A stretch of 64,000 nt of DNA, taken from Chamaea fasciata (lineage: Eukaryota; Chordata; Aves; Passeriformes; Sylviidae). Location of the stretch: contig JARCOQ010000025.1 of the NCBI GenBank assembly GCA_029207755.1, forward strand, positions 4,828,820 to 4,892,819, read 5' to 3'. Under the pieces are notes generated by a model. The model worked only from the letters and a program-made list of their open reading frames with translations, was not told where the DNA came from and made no database searches. Shown here in pieces: positions 54,201 through 64,000 of the stretch. The stretch's first letter is position 1; each line of letters starts with the position of its first letter. The translations under genes and the position numbers were made by a program.

Positions 54201-57200
54201 ATGGGATTCGCAGGCTTGTGGAAAAAGGAGATTCATAAAGGAAAAGAGCCGTTTGGGGCACCCGGAGCTCCCCGTTTCCCCGGCAGGGGAAGGCCCATCA
54301 CTGTTAAACACATGTGGTCAGATGTGCAGTTCCCCAGGCCTGACCTCAGTGTTGGTGCAGGACACAAGCCCACTGTGGTGCCTCCTGTTCCAGACACTCC
54401 AGAGGCGCCACAGGCAGCAAACCAAGACAGAAAGGGGCAGAGCAGCCACCGTGGCCAGTGACAGTGACCGGCAGTGGGGCAGGGCTCTCACACAGACCCC
54501 CAGAGTCAGCCCAAGGGATGGTCCCCACGGCTGGGGCTGCGCCTTCTCCTCATCCGAAGGAAACATTGGCCAACCCCCAAACTTCAGCTCGGTGGGTGAG
54601 ATGAAAGAAAGAAATATCCAGGGGCTGGTTTTGCTCAGGATCTGGAGCAGCAGCACAGGGATTCTGTCTACCAGCAGCTGAAGGAGGAGGTGGGGTGAAG
54701 CCCCAGGGATTATCCATGGATTTATCAATTTTGGGGAAGGCTACCCTGATTTATGGTGGGAGGATGCAAAGGAAAAAATTGTCCCAAGGGCATGGCCAGG
54801 CTAACATGGGAGTGGGGCCTTACCTCTGTCACTGTGAGGGAGAGGTGGGTTAGGCAGGGACACCTTGGAAGCCACCGTGGTGACTTGGTCTGTGCCATCA
54901 GGAGGGAAGGATATGGCCTTTGGGAATGCAGGACATGGCCTTTGGAAGGATATGGCCTTTGGGAATGCAGGACACGGCCTTTCCCCCCTGCCTGCGTGGG
55001 GCCTTTGACCTGCAGCACCCTGCTCCACCAGCATGGCCCCAACACCCAAGGGTGCTTTGGGTTTTCCACACCAACCCAGAGCTGCGGGCCGCATCCTGCA
55101 CCATCCGCAGGGACTGGGGGACACAGGGGACCAAACTCATTGCCTTGAGGGCTCCCAGAGGTCTCCCCCCGCCTCGGCCCCACCTGTGGGGTCTCACCTG
55201 ACCGTTTCCGCTCAGTGGCCCCTTCCTCTACTGCCAAGGGGCAGGTGTCGCTCTGGGTGCTGTTCCGGGGGGAGTTCTCCTCGGATTTGCCGTAGGTGGG
55301 GGAGTCCAGCGGGGCCGGACGGGGTATATGCTTTTTCTTCTTCTTTGGCAGCTTCTGCTTGGCCATGGCCAAGGAATAGTACATCCCAAAGTTATTGACG
55401 ATGACGGGCACGGGCATGGCGATGGTCAGCACCCCGGCCAGGGCGCACAGGGCCCCCACCACCATCCCCGACCAGGTCTTGGGGTACATGTCACCATAGC
55501 CCAGGGTCGTCATCGTAACCACGGCCCACCAGAACCCGATGGGGATGTTCTTAAAGTGAGTGTGGTCGCTCCCGGTGGGGTCGGACGTCTTGGCTCCGAT
55601 CCGCTCGGCGTAGTAGATCATGGTGGCGAAAATCAAGACCCCCAAGGCGAGGAAGATGATGAGGAGCAGGAACTCGTTGGTGCTGGCCCGCAGCGTGTGG
55701 CCCAGCACCCGGAGACCCACAAAGTGCCGGGTCAGCTTGAAGATCCGCAGGATGCGGACGAAGCGAACCACCCGCAGGAAACCCAGCACGTCCCGGGCAG
55801 CTTTGGAGGACAGGCCACTGAGACCCACCTCCAGGTAGAAGGGCAGGATGGCCACGAAGTCAATGATGTTGAGCAGGTTTTTAATGAAGAGAAGCTTGTC
55901 TGGGCAGCAGATGATGCGGACCAGGAACTCGAGGGTGAACCAGAGCACGCAGACCCCTTCGATGTAGGTGAGGATGGGCTCCGTCTCCACCTTGTGCGTC
56001 AGCAGCACCGTCGTGGTGTTGCCCACCACCAGGGTCTCCGTCACGTTGACGTCGATGTTGAAGGCCTCGTGCGTCTCCAGGCAGAAGGTGGTGATGGAGA
56101 CCAGGATGAAGAAGAGCGAGGCGAAAGCAACCACCTGCCAAAGTCAAAATTACACGGGCCGTGAGCTGGGGTGGGGAAACCTCTTCTGCCTGGAGGAGGT
56201 CAAAACACTCCAGAGGCTGCCACGCACTGCCCCAGGACCAAGGGTGGAGAATGAGGAGGGACCCCTGGACCTCTCCCATGAGCTGACAGCAAACCTCAGT
56301 GCCTGGGGCCATCAGTCCAGGGCCTTCCACCAAGTGCTACAATCTGTACAGGAGAAGGTGTGCTGGGCTCCAGCTGCGCCTGCAGATGTGCCAAGAATGG
56401 CAGTGGCGGGCATGAGGGGGAACTGGGACGGGCATGAGGGTGAACTGGGACAGGCTGGGACTGGAGCAGTCTTCCAATGGGAACAGGCATGGAAAGGGAA
56501 TTTTGGCAGGGCACATTCAAAGAGCTTTCCCCCACATTCTACACAAACCCCTCCAGGGACCAGGCTCACACTGCTCACAGCCGTGAGCTTCGGGGTCTGG
56601 ATGTGTCAGAGACAACCTCCCTGAGGATCAGTGCTGGGGCATGTGCCCCCAGAAGGTCCAGGGCTGGGAGGGCGGGATGAGGAGAGGAGCAGGCAGAGCT
56701 CAGCCTCCTGCTGATGCCTGGGCCTGCTGACACCCAGATGTTCCCATTTCTCTGCTCTGCCCAAGCAGGGAGACCGTTGTCCCCTCCATGTCACCTCCTC
56801 CTGCCCTCAGATGTGAGCGAGGAGGGGCCGGCAGCAGGCATTGGGAGCCACAGGCTGTGTCACAAAGCACCACCTTGTTGTGCTCCCATCAATCCTGCTC
56901 AGCTCCCTCCCTCCCCCATGGCGAGCCCATCACCTGGAGCATCTGTTTCCAAGAGCCACCTCCCTCCTCCCCAAAAAACCCTTCAGAGCAGAAAAACTCC
57001 GGCTCTACCTTCCTCCAGCACAAAAGCACGGTGGTCTCAGCTCCCTTGGAGCAGGTCCTGCTGCACCTGCACCGAGCAGGATGCGACCTTTTGCTGTCAA
57101 ACCCACCCCAGCGGCTGCTCCTGGCAGAGCCGCACCGTGAGCCTGCTCCAGGCGACAGCCCGGATCCCCGGCTGGAGTGAATCAGCAGCAGAGACAGCCT

Positions 57201-60200
57201 GAGTCACGCTGGAGGAGCTCCCAGCCCCGGACTCTGGCCGTGCCGTGCCTGCAGCCCCCGAGCCCGCCGGGAGCATCCCTGAGGGGCGGCCCCGGCGGCA
57301 GACACGTGTGGGTTCGCCACAGGGAGCACCGGCCCTGCAAGAGTTTGGTGCGAAGTTTAAATCAGGCATTAAGTGATGGAGAAACCTCTGGAGGATGATT
57401 CTGCTGCCCCAGTGAGAGACACCTGCTTGGGGATGGGATGGGATGGGATGGGATGGGATGGGATGGGATGGTATAGGATGGGGTGGAATAGGATGGAATG
57501 GGATGAAATGGGATGCTCCTCACCCCTCACTCAGAGCCCTTTGGAGCACACACTGGGATTCAGCTCTGAGGGCTGATCAGTCCTGTGCAGTTTGGGAAAC
57601 AAATCCAACAAAATTGGGATCTTAAAGCAAGGCCAGCTCAACCAGACAAGTGTCTCTACACAGTGGTGGCACAGCCAAAATAATCCGCTTTTCTCAGCTG
57701 AGGGCTGAGTCACGTTCCTGAGCTTCCCTGTATGGGGAATCTTGGGAAAACCTGAAGAGTAAAAATTTAGACTTAAAGGAAAGTAGAAAGGAAAAAAAAA
57801 TCACCCAGGAAGGGAGTGAGACCATGCAAACACTTGAGTAATGAAGCAGCCCTGCTGCTGGGTGTGAGGTGAGACCTGATTTAGCCCAAGGAGCAAAATC
57901 AGCCTCTAAAAATAGAAGAGTCGGGTTCACAGCCGGTGCCAACCATCGTGTCCCCCCCCAGAGTGCTGCTCCAGTTCTGTGTCTGACCTGGGATGTCTCA
58001 CCTCAGCTTCAGCTCCTGCTCCAAACTCAAGTTCTTTTCCAAAAATATCTTTAAAATAAAATCAAATCTGTGTATAAACCCGGTACCACCAATACACACC
58101 AGAACTCGCACCAAACAAGTCCTCCAGAACCTGTTGATGTTCTACACAATCTTGACCTTCACTCAACAGCTTGAGAGGGGTGTTCCCAAAAAATCCATGA
58201 CCCTACAGAGCATCACTGGCCTGAAAGTCCCCATGAGAGTGAGGTCAGGACTGTCCAAGTTGGGCTGCAAAGGGAAAAAGTAATGAGGAGCTGCAAGTAA
58301 GAAGAGTTTGGATGGATGTAGAGGTAAAATCACAGCCAGGGCAGTTTCCCACGGGGAGGAGAAGTGTTAAGCTCCAGCTGGGACAGCAGCTGCACCAGGG
58401 ACCAAATATTCCCTGAGCGGACAAATTGAGGAGCCAGGGACCCCGTGACCATCGATGGTGCACGGAAAGGAGGCTAAAACATGGCTAAAACACGTGCTCA
58501 CACAGTTCCCAGCTCAAGAGAAGTGCTGGAGGAAGGGAAAGAAATAAGGAGCCAACTGAGTCAGGGCTTGAGGGGCTGCTCCGTGGAGAGGGGGAGCGAG
58601 GACCAGAGAAATTCAGCTCTTGAGACTCTTAGTCACGGCTGCCACACAGAGGGAGAGAGTTTTCATGGGCAGCCTGGGACTGCTGCTTCCCAAGGTTTGG
58701 CTCTAGCACATGCCCTGAAGCCAGCGGCACCCCTTTGGCTCTGGCAAGAAAGGGGGAGACGCCAAAATGGGATAGGAAAGAACTCCCAACCACCACAAAA
58801 TCCAGGGCAGCCCCAGGAATGTTGCACCCACAGAGATGCTCACGAACCCTGCAGCATCTCAGTGCTGGATGGTGACTCCAGCCAGGAACTGGGTGCACTC
58901 ACTTGGGCCGGTTGCGTTGCTCTGTGCCTCAGTTTCCCCTCGTACCAGAGCACTTCTCCTAAGCTGTGGCAAAACTATACCGGTGTTTTTTCCTGTTGCC
59001 TGTGGAAGTTGATCGTTCCCATGGCACTGCTGAGCTGAACATTTATCTAGAGCAGTGAGAAGGAAGCAGGGAAGTCCCAGCACAAACTGGTCCCACTCCA
59101 GCCCCAGTGGGGCCTCAATCACAACCACCTCTGCTCCCTCCAACACATTATTCCTCCTGCTAAAGCCTTTCCAGGAGCAGCTCAGCACACAGGAAAAGCA
59201 GAACCAAATGACACCAGGGGGAAAAAAAACATGAGCTGAATTATTGTGCCTGGGTTTATTTTTAATTTTGTTTAATTTTTTATTTGGAGCTTTTCACCAC
59301 TCAGAGCATCTCTCCGAGGTGAAGAGCCCTCAGAGATGAGCAAAGGAGGGGGGCACCCTTTTAAAATGGGTCCAGCTCTTGCTGCCCAAGCATTCTCTGC
59401 GTGTGTGTGTTTTGCTCTAACATTTGCTGCAAAAACACCTCGCTGCCAAACTGACCCCTGCCCCGCGCGCTGCTCGTGGGTGTGAAATGCCTGCAGAATT
59501 TCTTACCATTGATGGGGTTTTTTTTACACCTCTAAATGCATCCAGAATTCATCTCCAGCCCAACCGCCTGCCCGTGTGTGTGTGTGTGTGTGGCAGGTTT
59601 ATGAGCTGGGCGTGCCAGGGGCTGGGTGGGTCTCGAGGGGTCGGTGGGCAGCGCTTTGGGGATGATCTACAAGGAGCTGGGAGAGGAGACCCATGCTCGG
59701 AGCAGTGCCCGAGGGCTGGGCTGGGAGCCTGCAGACCCTCCTGGTTCTGGGGGACACGTCCCAGGCACTTCAGTGCCCGTGGGTAGGGACTGCCTGAGTG
59801 CCCAGGGAGGGTGGCGGGGTCTCTGGGGTGTGGATGAGCTCGCGTATGCACACACACGGTGCCGGGGCCGTGTGTGCTGAGGGGACTGCGGGGCCGTGTC
59901 TGGGGCGTGCGGGGTGTCAGCGGTGCTGAGGGGCTGTGGGGGTGGCCCCGGTGGGGACAGGGGGTGCACAGGCACGGGGTGTCCTTTGGGGCTGAGGTTC
60001 CTACACATGAGGAGCATGAGCTGCTTGGGGACAACCGTGAGGAGCCCGTAGGGGTCAACCCTGACCTCCACCCCACACCTGGGCTCTTAAATGTGGGTTT
60101 TGGCATCGTGCAGCCCAGCAAGAGGAACCCAAACATCCTATCCTAGAGCATCCTGAAACTCTGCCAGGAGTCAGCCCTGCCAAGGACAATCCCTCATCTC

Positions 60201-61154
60201 CGTGTGCCCAGGAGGTGCCCAGGGAGCACTCGAGGGCGCAGAGGGGGCAGGGATTGTGCTTGCCCCCAGTCTCAGCCCAGCTCTCCCAGATGTGATGTGC
60301 TGGGAGGGGATTGGGAGATAATGGACGAGGTGTCCTGTAGGACGGGACATGGCTCACGTGCCCCACAGCAGGAGGGGGACACTTATGGGGGGGCCTCATG
60401 TTACCCACCAGGACAGTCAGTCTTGCCCTCAGGGATGGGGAGGTGAAGACCCAACCCCAGCACGGCCCCATCCCACCTCCCCACTCGCGTCTCGGGAGCT
60501 TACCCTTGCCGCCTTGGACGAGTAGGGATCCTCGAAGAGCGCCCACATCTTGGGCTGCCAGTTCCGGCAGCAGCCACCCCCTCCGGCAGCCCCCGCCGCC
60601 CCTGGGGGCCTGTCATCCATGCCCAGGCGCTGCAGGGCCATCTCCCTACCCCCTTCCTCTTCAGGCTCCTCTCCTCCGGCCCCTCCGCCCGGCTCGGGAC
60701 TCTCGAAGATGTCCAGGGCCTCCTCGGCGTCGCGGTGCTGGCGGTAGGTCATCCAGCAGCAGGGCTCCACGTCGGTCTCGTCGATGCCCCAGTAGGTCAG
60801 CTCCTCCTCGAAGAGGGGCCCGCAGATGTCCGCGGGGCAGTGCAGCTTCCCCGTGCGGTAGTAGTTGAGCACGTAGGAGAAGATCCCGGGGTGGCGGTCG
60901 AAGAAGAACTCGTTGCTTTTGCCGTCAAAGTCAAAGTTGCTCTGGGCGTCGGGGTCGGCCAGCCAGGCCAGGCGGGTGCCCGGCAGAGTCCGCAGGGTGC
61001 TCTTGTAGGTCTCATGCCGGGTGCCACCTACATTGATGGTGATCTTGTCCGAGTCTTCCCCTTTGCCCATCTCTTCCTTCAGGCATGTTTTGGAGGGTGG
61101 TTTGTTCCCAGACTTGCGTCCACGGTAGGAGGAGACACACACCGAGCTGATCAT
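48130..61154 (-). CDS. KCNC4: KCNC4, voltage-gated K+ channel Kv3.4 (four exons)
   Basis: Spliced as 61154-60504, 56134-55198, 53712-53515, 48266-48130; 1923 nt, 640 residues. It is a plasma-membrane, tetrameric, high-threshold, fast-inactivating channel for spike repolarisation. Residues 1-28 ([20 protein letters not shown]...) are the Kv3.4 N-type inactivation ball, with Cys6 and phosphorylatable Ser8/9/15/21. The T1 domain (about 37-145) has the HX5CX20CC zinc motif at 105-132. S1-S6 span about 218-470: S4 [17 protein letters not shown] (338-354), filter LGYGD (428-432), PVP (458-460), N-glycosylation sites Asn247 and Asn256. The cytoplasmic tail ends SPVPSIL. The ball plus the T1 sequence identify KCNC4 over KCNC1-3. 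The glycine-rich T1 insertion that I recall in the human protein is absent. All four exon joins have GT/AG and consistent phases (0, 1, 1). Confidence 0.95.
50975..51052 (+). mobile_element. CR1-like 3' scrap in KCNC4 intron 3
   Basis: GGGTTGGTGGCCCAGTGCTG is followed by GGGTTGGACTCGCTGAGCTC, then TTTTCCAGCCCAAGTGATTC. This matches the sense CR1 3' end loosely. Confidence 0.55.
51681..51710. repeat. 10-bp tandem repeat, three units
   Basis: CCTCTGGTCA three times in a row, with partial units on both sides. Confidence 0.9.
53515..53712 (-). CDS. KCNC4: KCNC4 exon 3 (cytoplasmic tail)
   Basis: 198 nt, 66 codons: [20 protein letters not shown]..., ending GGIQK plus one base before donor GTACGG. 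The acceptor is TCCCTGCAG. The tail is rich in Ser/Arg/Asp ([15 protein letters not shown]). Confidence 0.93.
53713..55197 (-). other. KCNC4 intron 2, with a 39-bp tandem duplication
   Basis: 1485 bp. At 54906 and again at 54945 the sequence GGAAGGATATGGCCTTTGGG repeats with a period of 39 bp (exactly 13 codons). The exon 2 frame runs open through this region to 54725. Confidence 0.85.
55198..56134 (-). CDS. KCNC4: KCNC4 exon 2 (S1-S6 core)
   Basis: 937 nt, from VVAFASLFF after a TTTGGCAG acceptor to ERKRS plus one base, then donor GTGAGA. It encodes all six membrane segments and the pore. Without splicing the frame stays open to a stop at 54725. Confidence 0.96.
57430..57515. repeat. (GGGAT)n pentanucleotide array
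   Basis: Eight near-perfect GGGAT units followed by decayed units with GGAAT, GTATA and GAAAT variants. Confidence 0.92.
59574..59592. repeat. (GT)n tract
   Basis: About nine GT units in KCNC4 intron 1. Confidence 0.85.
60504..61154 (-). CDS. KCNC4: KCNC4 exon 1 (ball and T1)
   Basis: 217 codons ending DPYSSKAAR, then donor GTAAGC (60503 downward), phase 0. The frame is open for a further 97 codons upstream to 61445. I chose the ATG at 61154 because the next residues are the conserved Kv3.4 ball and the upstream part is Gly/Pro-rich leader. Confidence 0.95.
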
Positions 61155-61885
61155 AGATTTTGGTGGATGGGAGATGCCCACAGCGTGCACCCTTCCTCCG
61201 GGAGAGGAGCTGGGCTTCAGCCAAGGCGGGAGAGGAGGACAGAGATGGGACTGGGGAGGGGGAAAATGGGGGCTCAGGCTCGGCTCTGGCCTCGGGGGGA
61301 GGAAGCTGGAGCCGCGCCGGACACCGCCGGCTGCTGGGGGACAGCAGGGGAGGCTGCAACCTCCACCCCCTCCAAAGCCACCCCCCCCCCCCAAATAAAA
61401 CCGCCCTAAACCGGGAGCCAGCCCAGCCCTGCTGGGCAGCAACAAGTGCGGGATGGAGGGGGCCAGGAGCGGGCGGGGGGGTGCGGCAGCCGGGGGGGAT
61501 GCGGGCCCGGCCGGGAGGATGCTGGGGAAGGGATGGGGGATGCTGAGCCCGGCCGGGCGGCGCGTCCCCCCCCTCCCGGTACCTGCAGCGCCAGGCGCGG
61601 GGGGGCCCCGCCGCCCGCCCCTCCCGCTCCGGCGGCTCCGCGCTCCCTCCGCCCCCCCCGGGCCGGGCTCGGCGAGGAGGCGGCGGCCGGGGGGCTCTTC
61701 CCCGGTTCCCGGCGGAGAGAAGGGGGGATGGATGCGCCCTCCCCGCCTCCCCTCCCGCTCTCCCTGCCCGGGGGTCTCCGTTCACGCGTGGCCGGGCCGG
61801 GGGGGCCTGTTGCGCCCCGGCGGTGCCTCCCCGCGGGGCTCGGCGCGAGGGAGGCGGCGGGAGCGGCTGCGGGGCTCGGCGGGGC

Positions 61886-61892
61886 TTTTATA
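61886..61892 (-). promoter_or_regulatory. KCNC4 TATA box TATAAAA
   Basis: The minus strand reads CCCTATAAAAGCCCCGCC, a strong TATA box with an adjacent GC-rich element. It would place the start site near 61855-61865 and give a leader of about 700 nt. Confidence 0.6.
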
Positions 61893-62200
61893 GGGCTGGG
61901 AGCGAGCGGTGGGGTTACAGGAACCGGCGCCGCCCCGCCGGGGGGCCGGGGACCCCCCGCCCCAGCGCCCAGCCCCGCAACCCGCCCGGTGCCCCCCCCT
62001 CCCCGCTCCGCTGCCCTCCCTCCCATCCCCGCATCCATCCCTCCCTCCATCCTCCCATCCCTCCATCCATCGCTTCATCCCCTCCACCCCCAGCCCAACC
62101 CTCCGCCTACCCCCGGGTCCCCCGCACCCCCCGGCACCGGCTCACCTCCCCGCGGGGCCCCGACGTGCCGGTGAGGGTCTCGGGGGGTCGGTGTCAGCGA

Positions 62201-64000
62201 GGAGTGAACCCCGGACACCCCAGCTCCTCTTCGCGCCGGAGGGGAAATGCAGCCCAGAGCTGCCTGCGGATCTGGAGCCAGCTCTTGGCAGAGGCTCCCG
62301 CAGATCCCATCCCTCCCTGGCTCGCAATTCCTCGCTCACCGAGAGGTCAGGAGAGACCGACCCCGCGGCCGGTGGGGAGCTGGGAGGCTGCACTCAGACC
62401 TGACCCCCCCTTCCCTCCCACCACCCTCCCCGAGCATCTCCCCGCCCTGTTTCTGCTCCTGCGTGTGAGATGCCCCTTTCCTGCAGAGGCTGCCGGGGCT
62501 CGGGGTACCAACCGCCCCAGCCCCCGGGGCCCTTCCCCTAAGCCCCCCTTCCTGGGGGGCCTCGAGCCCCTCGGGGTGCTGCTGATGCTCATCCCCGGTT
62601 CCTGGGGCTGGGGAGGAGGTGAAGAGCTGTGGTGCCCCAGGGCCAAGGCTGTCACGCAGGTGAAGACCCGAGGGGCTCATCCTGCCAGCACCGTTTACTG
62701 CTGCACTGGCACTGCTGGTGCTGCTGCACTGAGGGGATGGGGGAAGTTTTGGGGTCACAGAAGGGATCCAGGCCCAGCACAGGCCTGTTATTGGGGTGGG
62801 GGTCTCATCCAGGAGGGTCAGCACTGGGATAAGGGAGTTCCTGGTGCGGGGTGAGGGGACGTGGAGTGAGGGATGCTGCCTCTGCACCCCTCTCTGCACT
62901 CCCCGGGCTGTGTGGGGCATTGTCACCCCACCAGGGCCCCTCCTCACCCCCTGCCCAGCTTTGTCCCCTCGGCGCTGTGACCCCAAAATCCGGGGGGCAT
63001 CGGGGGTGCCTGGGAAAAACGCTCCACCCCAAAAAACCCCACGAGGCACGAGAGCCACGCTCGAATCTTACCACCAAGAAAGCCCTGCTCCAACTGTGCC
63101 TGCAACTCCACAGCTTCCAGGGCCGGATCCGGAGCGGGTGGAGGCTGGCGTGGCTCCACACCCAAAGCACCCGGAGCTGCACCAGCGGGAGAGCCTGGAG
63201 CCCGAGGGAAAACCGTGCTGGAAAAATCGAGCCTTGCATCACCGGCCAGGCATCGCAGCTCAGCTCCTCATCGCCGTAATGCCAGTTTGGCCAGGAGGAA
63301 GGAATGCTGCGACCTGATGCTAATATTTTATCTGCCGACTTTCATCCCGCCAGGAAGAGCTTCGTGCACCCAAGCGCGGCCGTTCCTGGGGTGGGAGGAG
63401 GTGGCCAAGCAGACAAATGAGTTGTTTCTGGGGAAGGAAGAGATCTTTTAGCCAGCAACACCCGCCCAAAGCTGTCTGCTCTCTAAATATGCCTTCTGAT
63501 TTTTAATGTCCATGGGAAAGGAAAAAAAAAAAAAAAAAAAAGGAAAGAGAGAGAAGGAGAGAAAATGGAAAGAGCTGGATGAATAAGGGCCTTTTCGGAG
63601 CAAGAAGGAGTCACTTCTGCAGGGATGTCCTGCAAGGCTCGAGGCATCTCAGATAACATGCAGACAAAGGATGGAATGAGGAGCAGGACCTGGAAGATCT
63701 CCAGGAGGATCAGCTCTAACCTGGAAAGCCTTGGGTGGGTCCTGAGGACGTGGTAAGGGGTCTCTGGGTCCCCCCCACCCGTGGCCTCTTCCCCTGACCC
63801 AGCACAGCCCCCTGAGCCTGGCCCAGGGCCCAGCACATCAGGCACATCCCCCGAGGTGGGGAGAGACCAGCACAGGATGCTGAGGGGGCTGAGTGGCCTC
63901 ACAGAGAGCTTGGGACACGCTGGGATCCCTCGAGGCCTCTCTCCATGGAAGGACACAGGAGGAGGGTGGACTGCAGCAGGTTAGGGAGAGACAATCCTGG
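62201..64000. other. DNA upstream of KCNC4, nothing recognised
   Basis: GC-rich, then mixed sequence with an A20 run at 63522-63541. No exon of the next gene was recognised. The open frames do not resemble known proteins. Confidence 0.4.

Larger units (their letters stand above)
56135..60503 (-). other. KCNC4 intron 1
   Basis: 4369 bp. It contains a GGGAT array (57430-57515), a GT tract (59574-59592) and otherwise unique-looking DNA. No exon was seen. Confidence 0.85.
60500..62200. other. CpG island at the KCNC4 5' end
   Basis: CpG and GC are very high from exon 1 to about 62200. It includes the 5' UTR, a possible leader splice donor (CAG/GTACCG, cut between 61583 and 61582) and the TATA box. 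Confidence 0.75.

Noticed and set aside
63483..63956. 157-codon minus-strand frame near the window end as an exon of the next gene
   Set aside because: It contains a poly-Phe run from the A20 tract and has no splice-bounded or conserved-looking segment.

Overview
This is eukaryotic, and most likely avian, nuclear DNA. There are no operons, ribosome-binding sites or CRISPR arrays. Genes have spliced exons and CpG-island promoters. About fifteen truncated CR1 LINE 3' ends lie in both orientations, alongside retroviral LTR-like relics and many GC-rich minisatellites. CR1 as the main LINE, high GC and minisatellite density suggest a bird microchromosome. That placement is inference from composition and from my memory of gene order.

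Two protein-coding genes are clear, both on the minus strand. KCNC4 (Kv3.4 potassium channel) can be assembled from four exons: 61154-60504, 56134-55198, 53712-53515 and 48266-48130. The splice phases agree throughout and give 640 codons plus stop. RBM15 (three RRMs plus a SPOC domain) is one 942-codon reading frame at 7866-5038. KCNC4 upstream of RBM15 in the same direction matches the mammalian order as I know it. The genes are unrelated in function: a fast-inactivating neuronal K+ channel, and an RNA-binding adaptor of the m6A writer and splicing machinery.

Layout: 1-5037 is AT-rich DNA downstream of RBM15, perhaps 3' UTR or intron. 5038-9010 is the RBM15 CpG island, whose promoter carries twelve CCAAT boxes in one orientation. 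9428-47600 is about 38 kb with no recognised gene. It holds an ACCCC-rich degenerate repeat, CR1 copies, LTR-like elements including one solo LTR with intact ends, a broken retroviral integrase, a 1.7-kb G-rich minisatellite, a perfect 8 x 40-bp minisatellite, a 0.58-kb GGAA array and several CpG-rich or AT-rich unique patches that may be regulatory. 47690-61900 is KCNC4 with its poly(A) signals, introns and TATA-containing promoter. 62200-64000 is upstream DNA with nothing recognised.

I found no clearly new biological system. The items most worth checking are the CCAAT array, the RBM15 C-terminal end, the KCNC4 alternative tails and the structured repeats.
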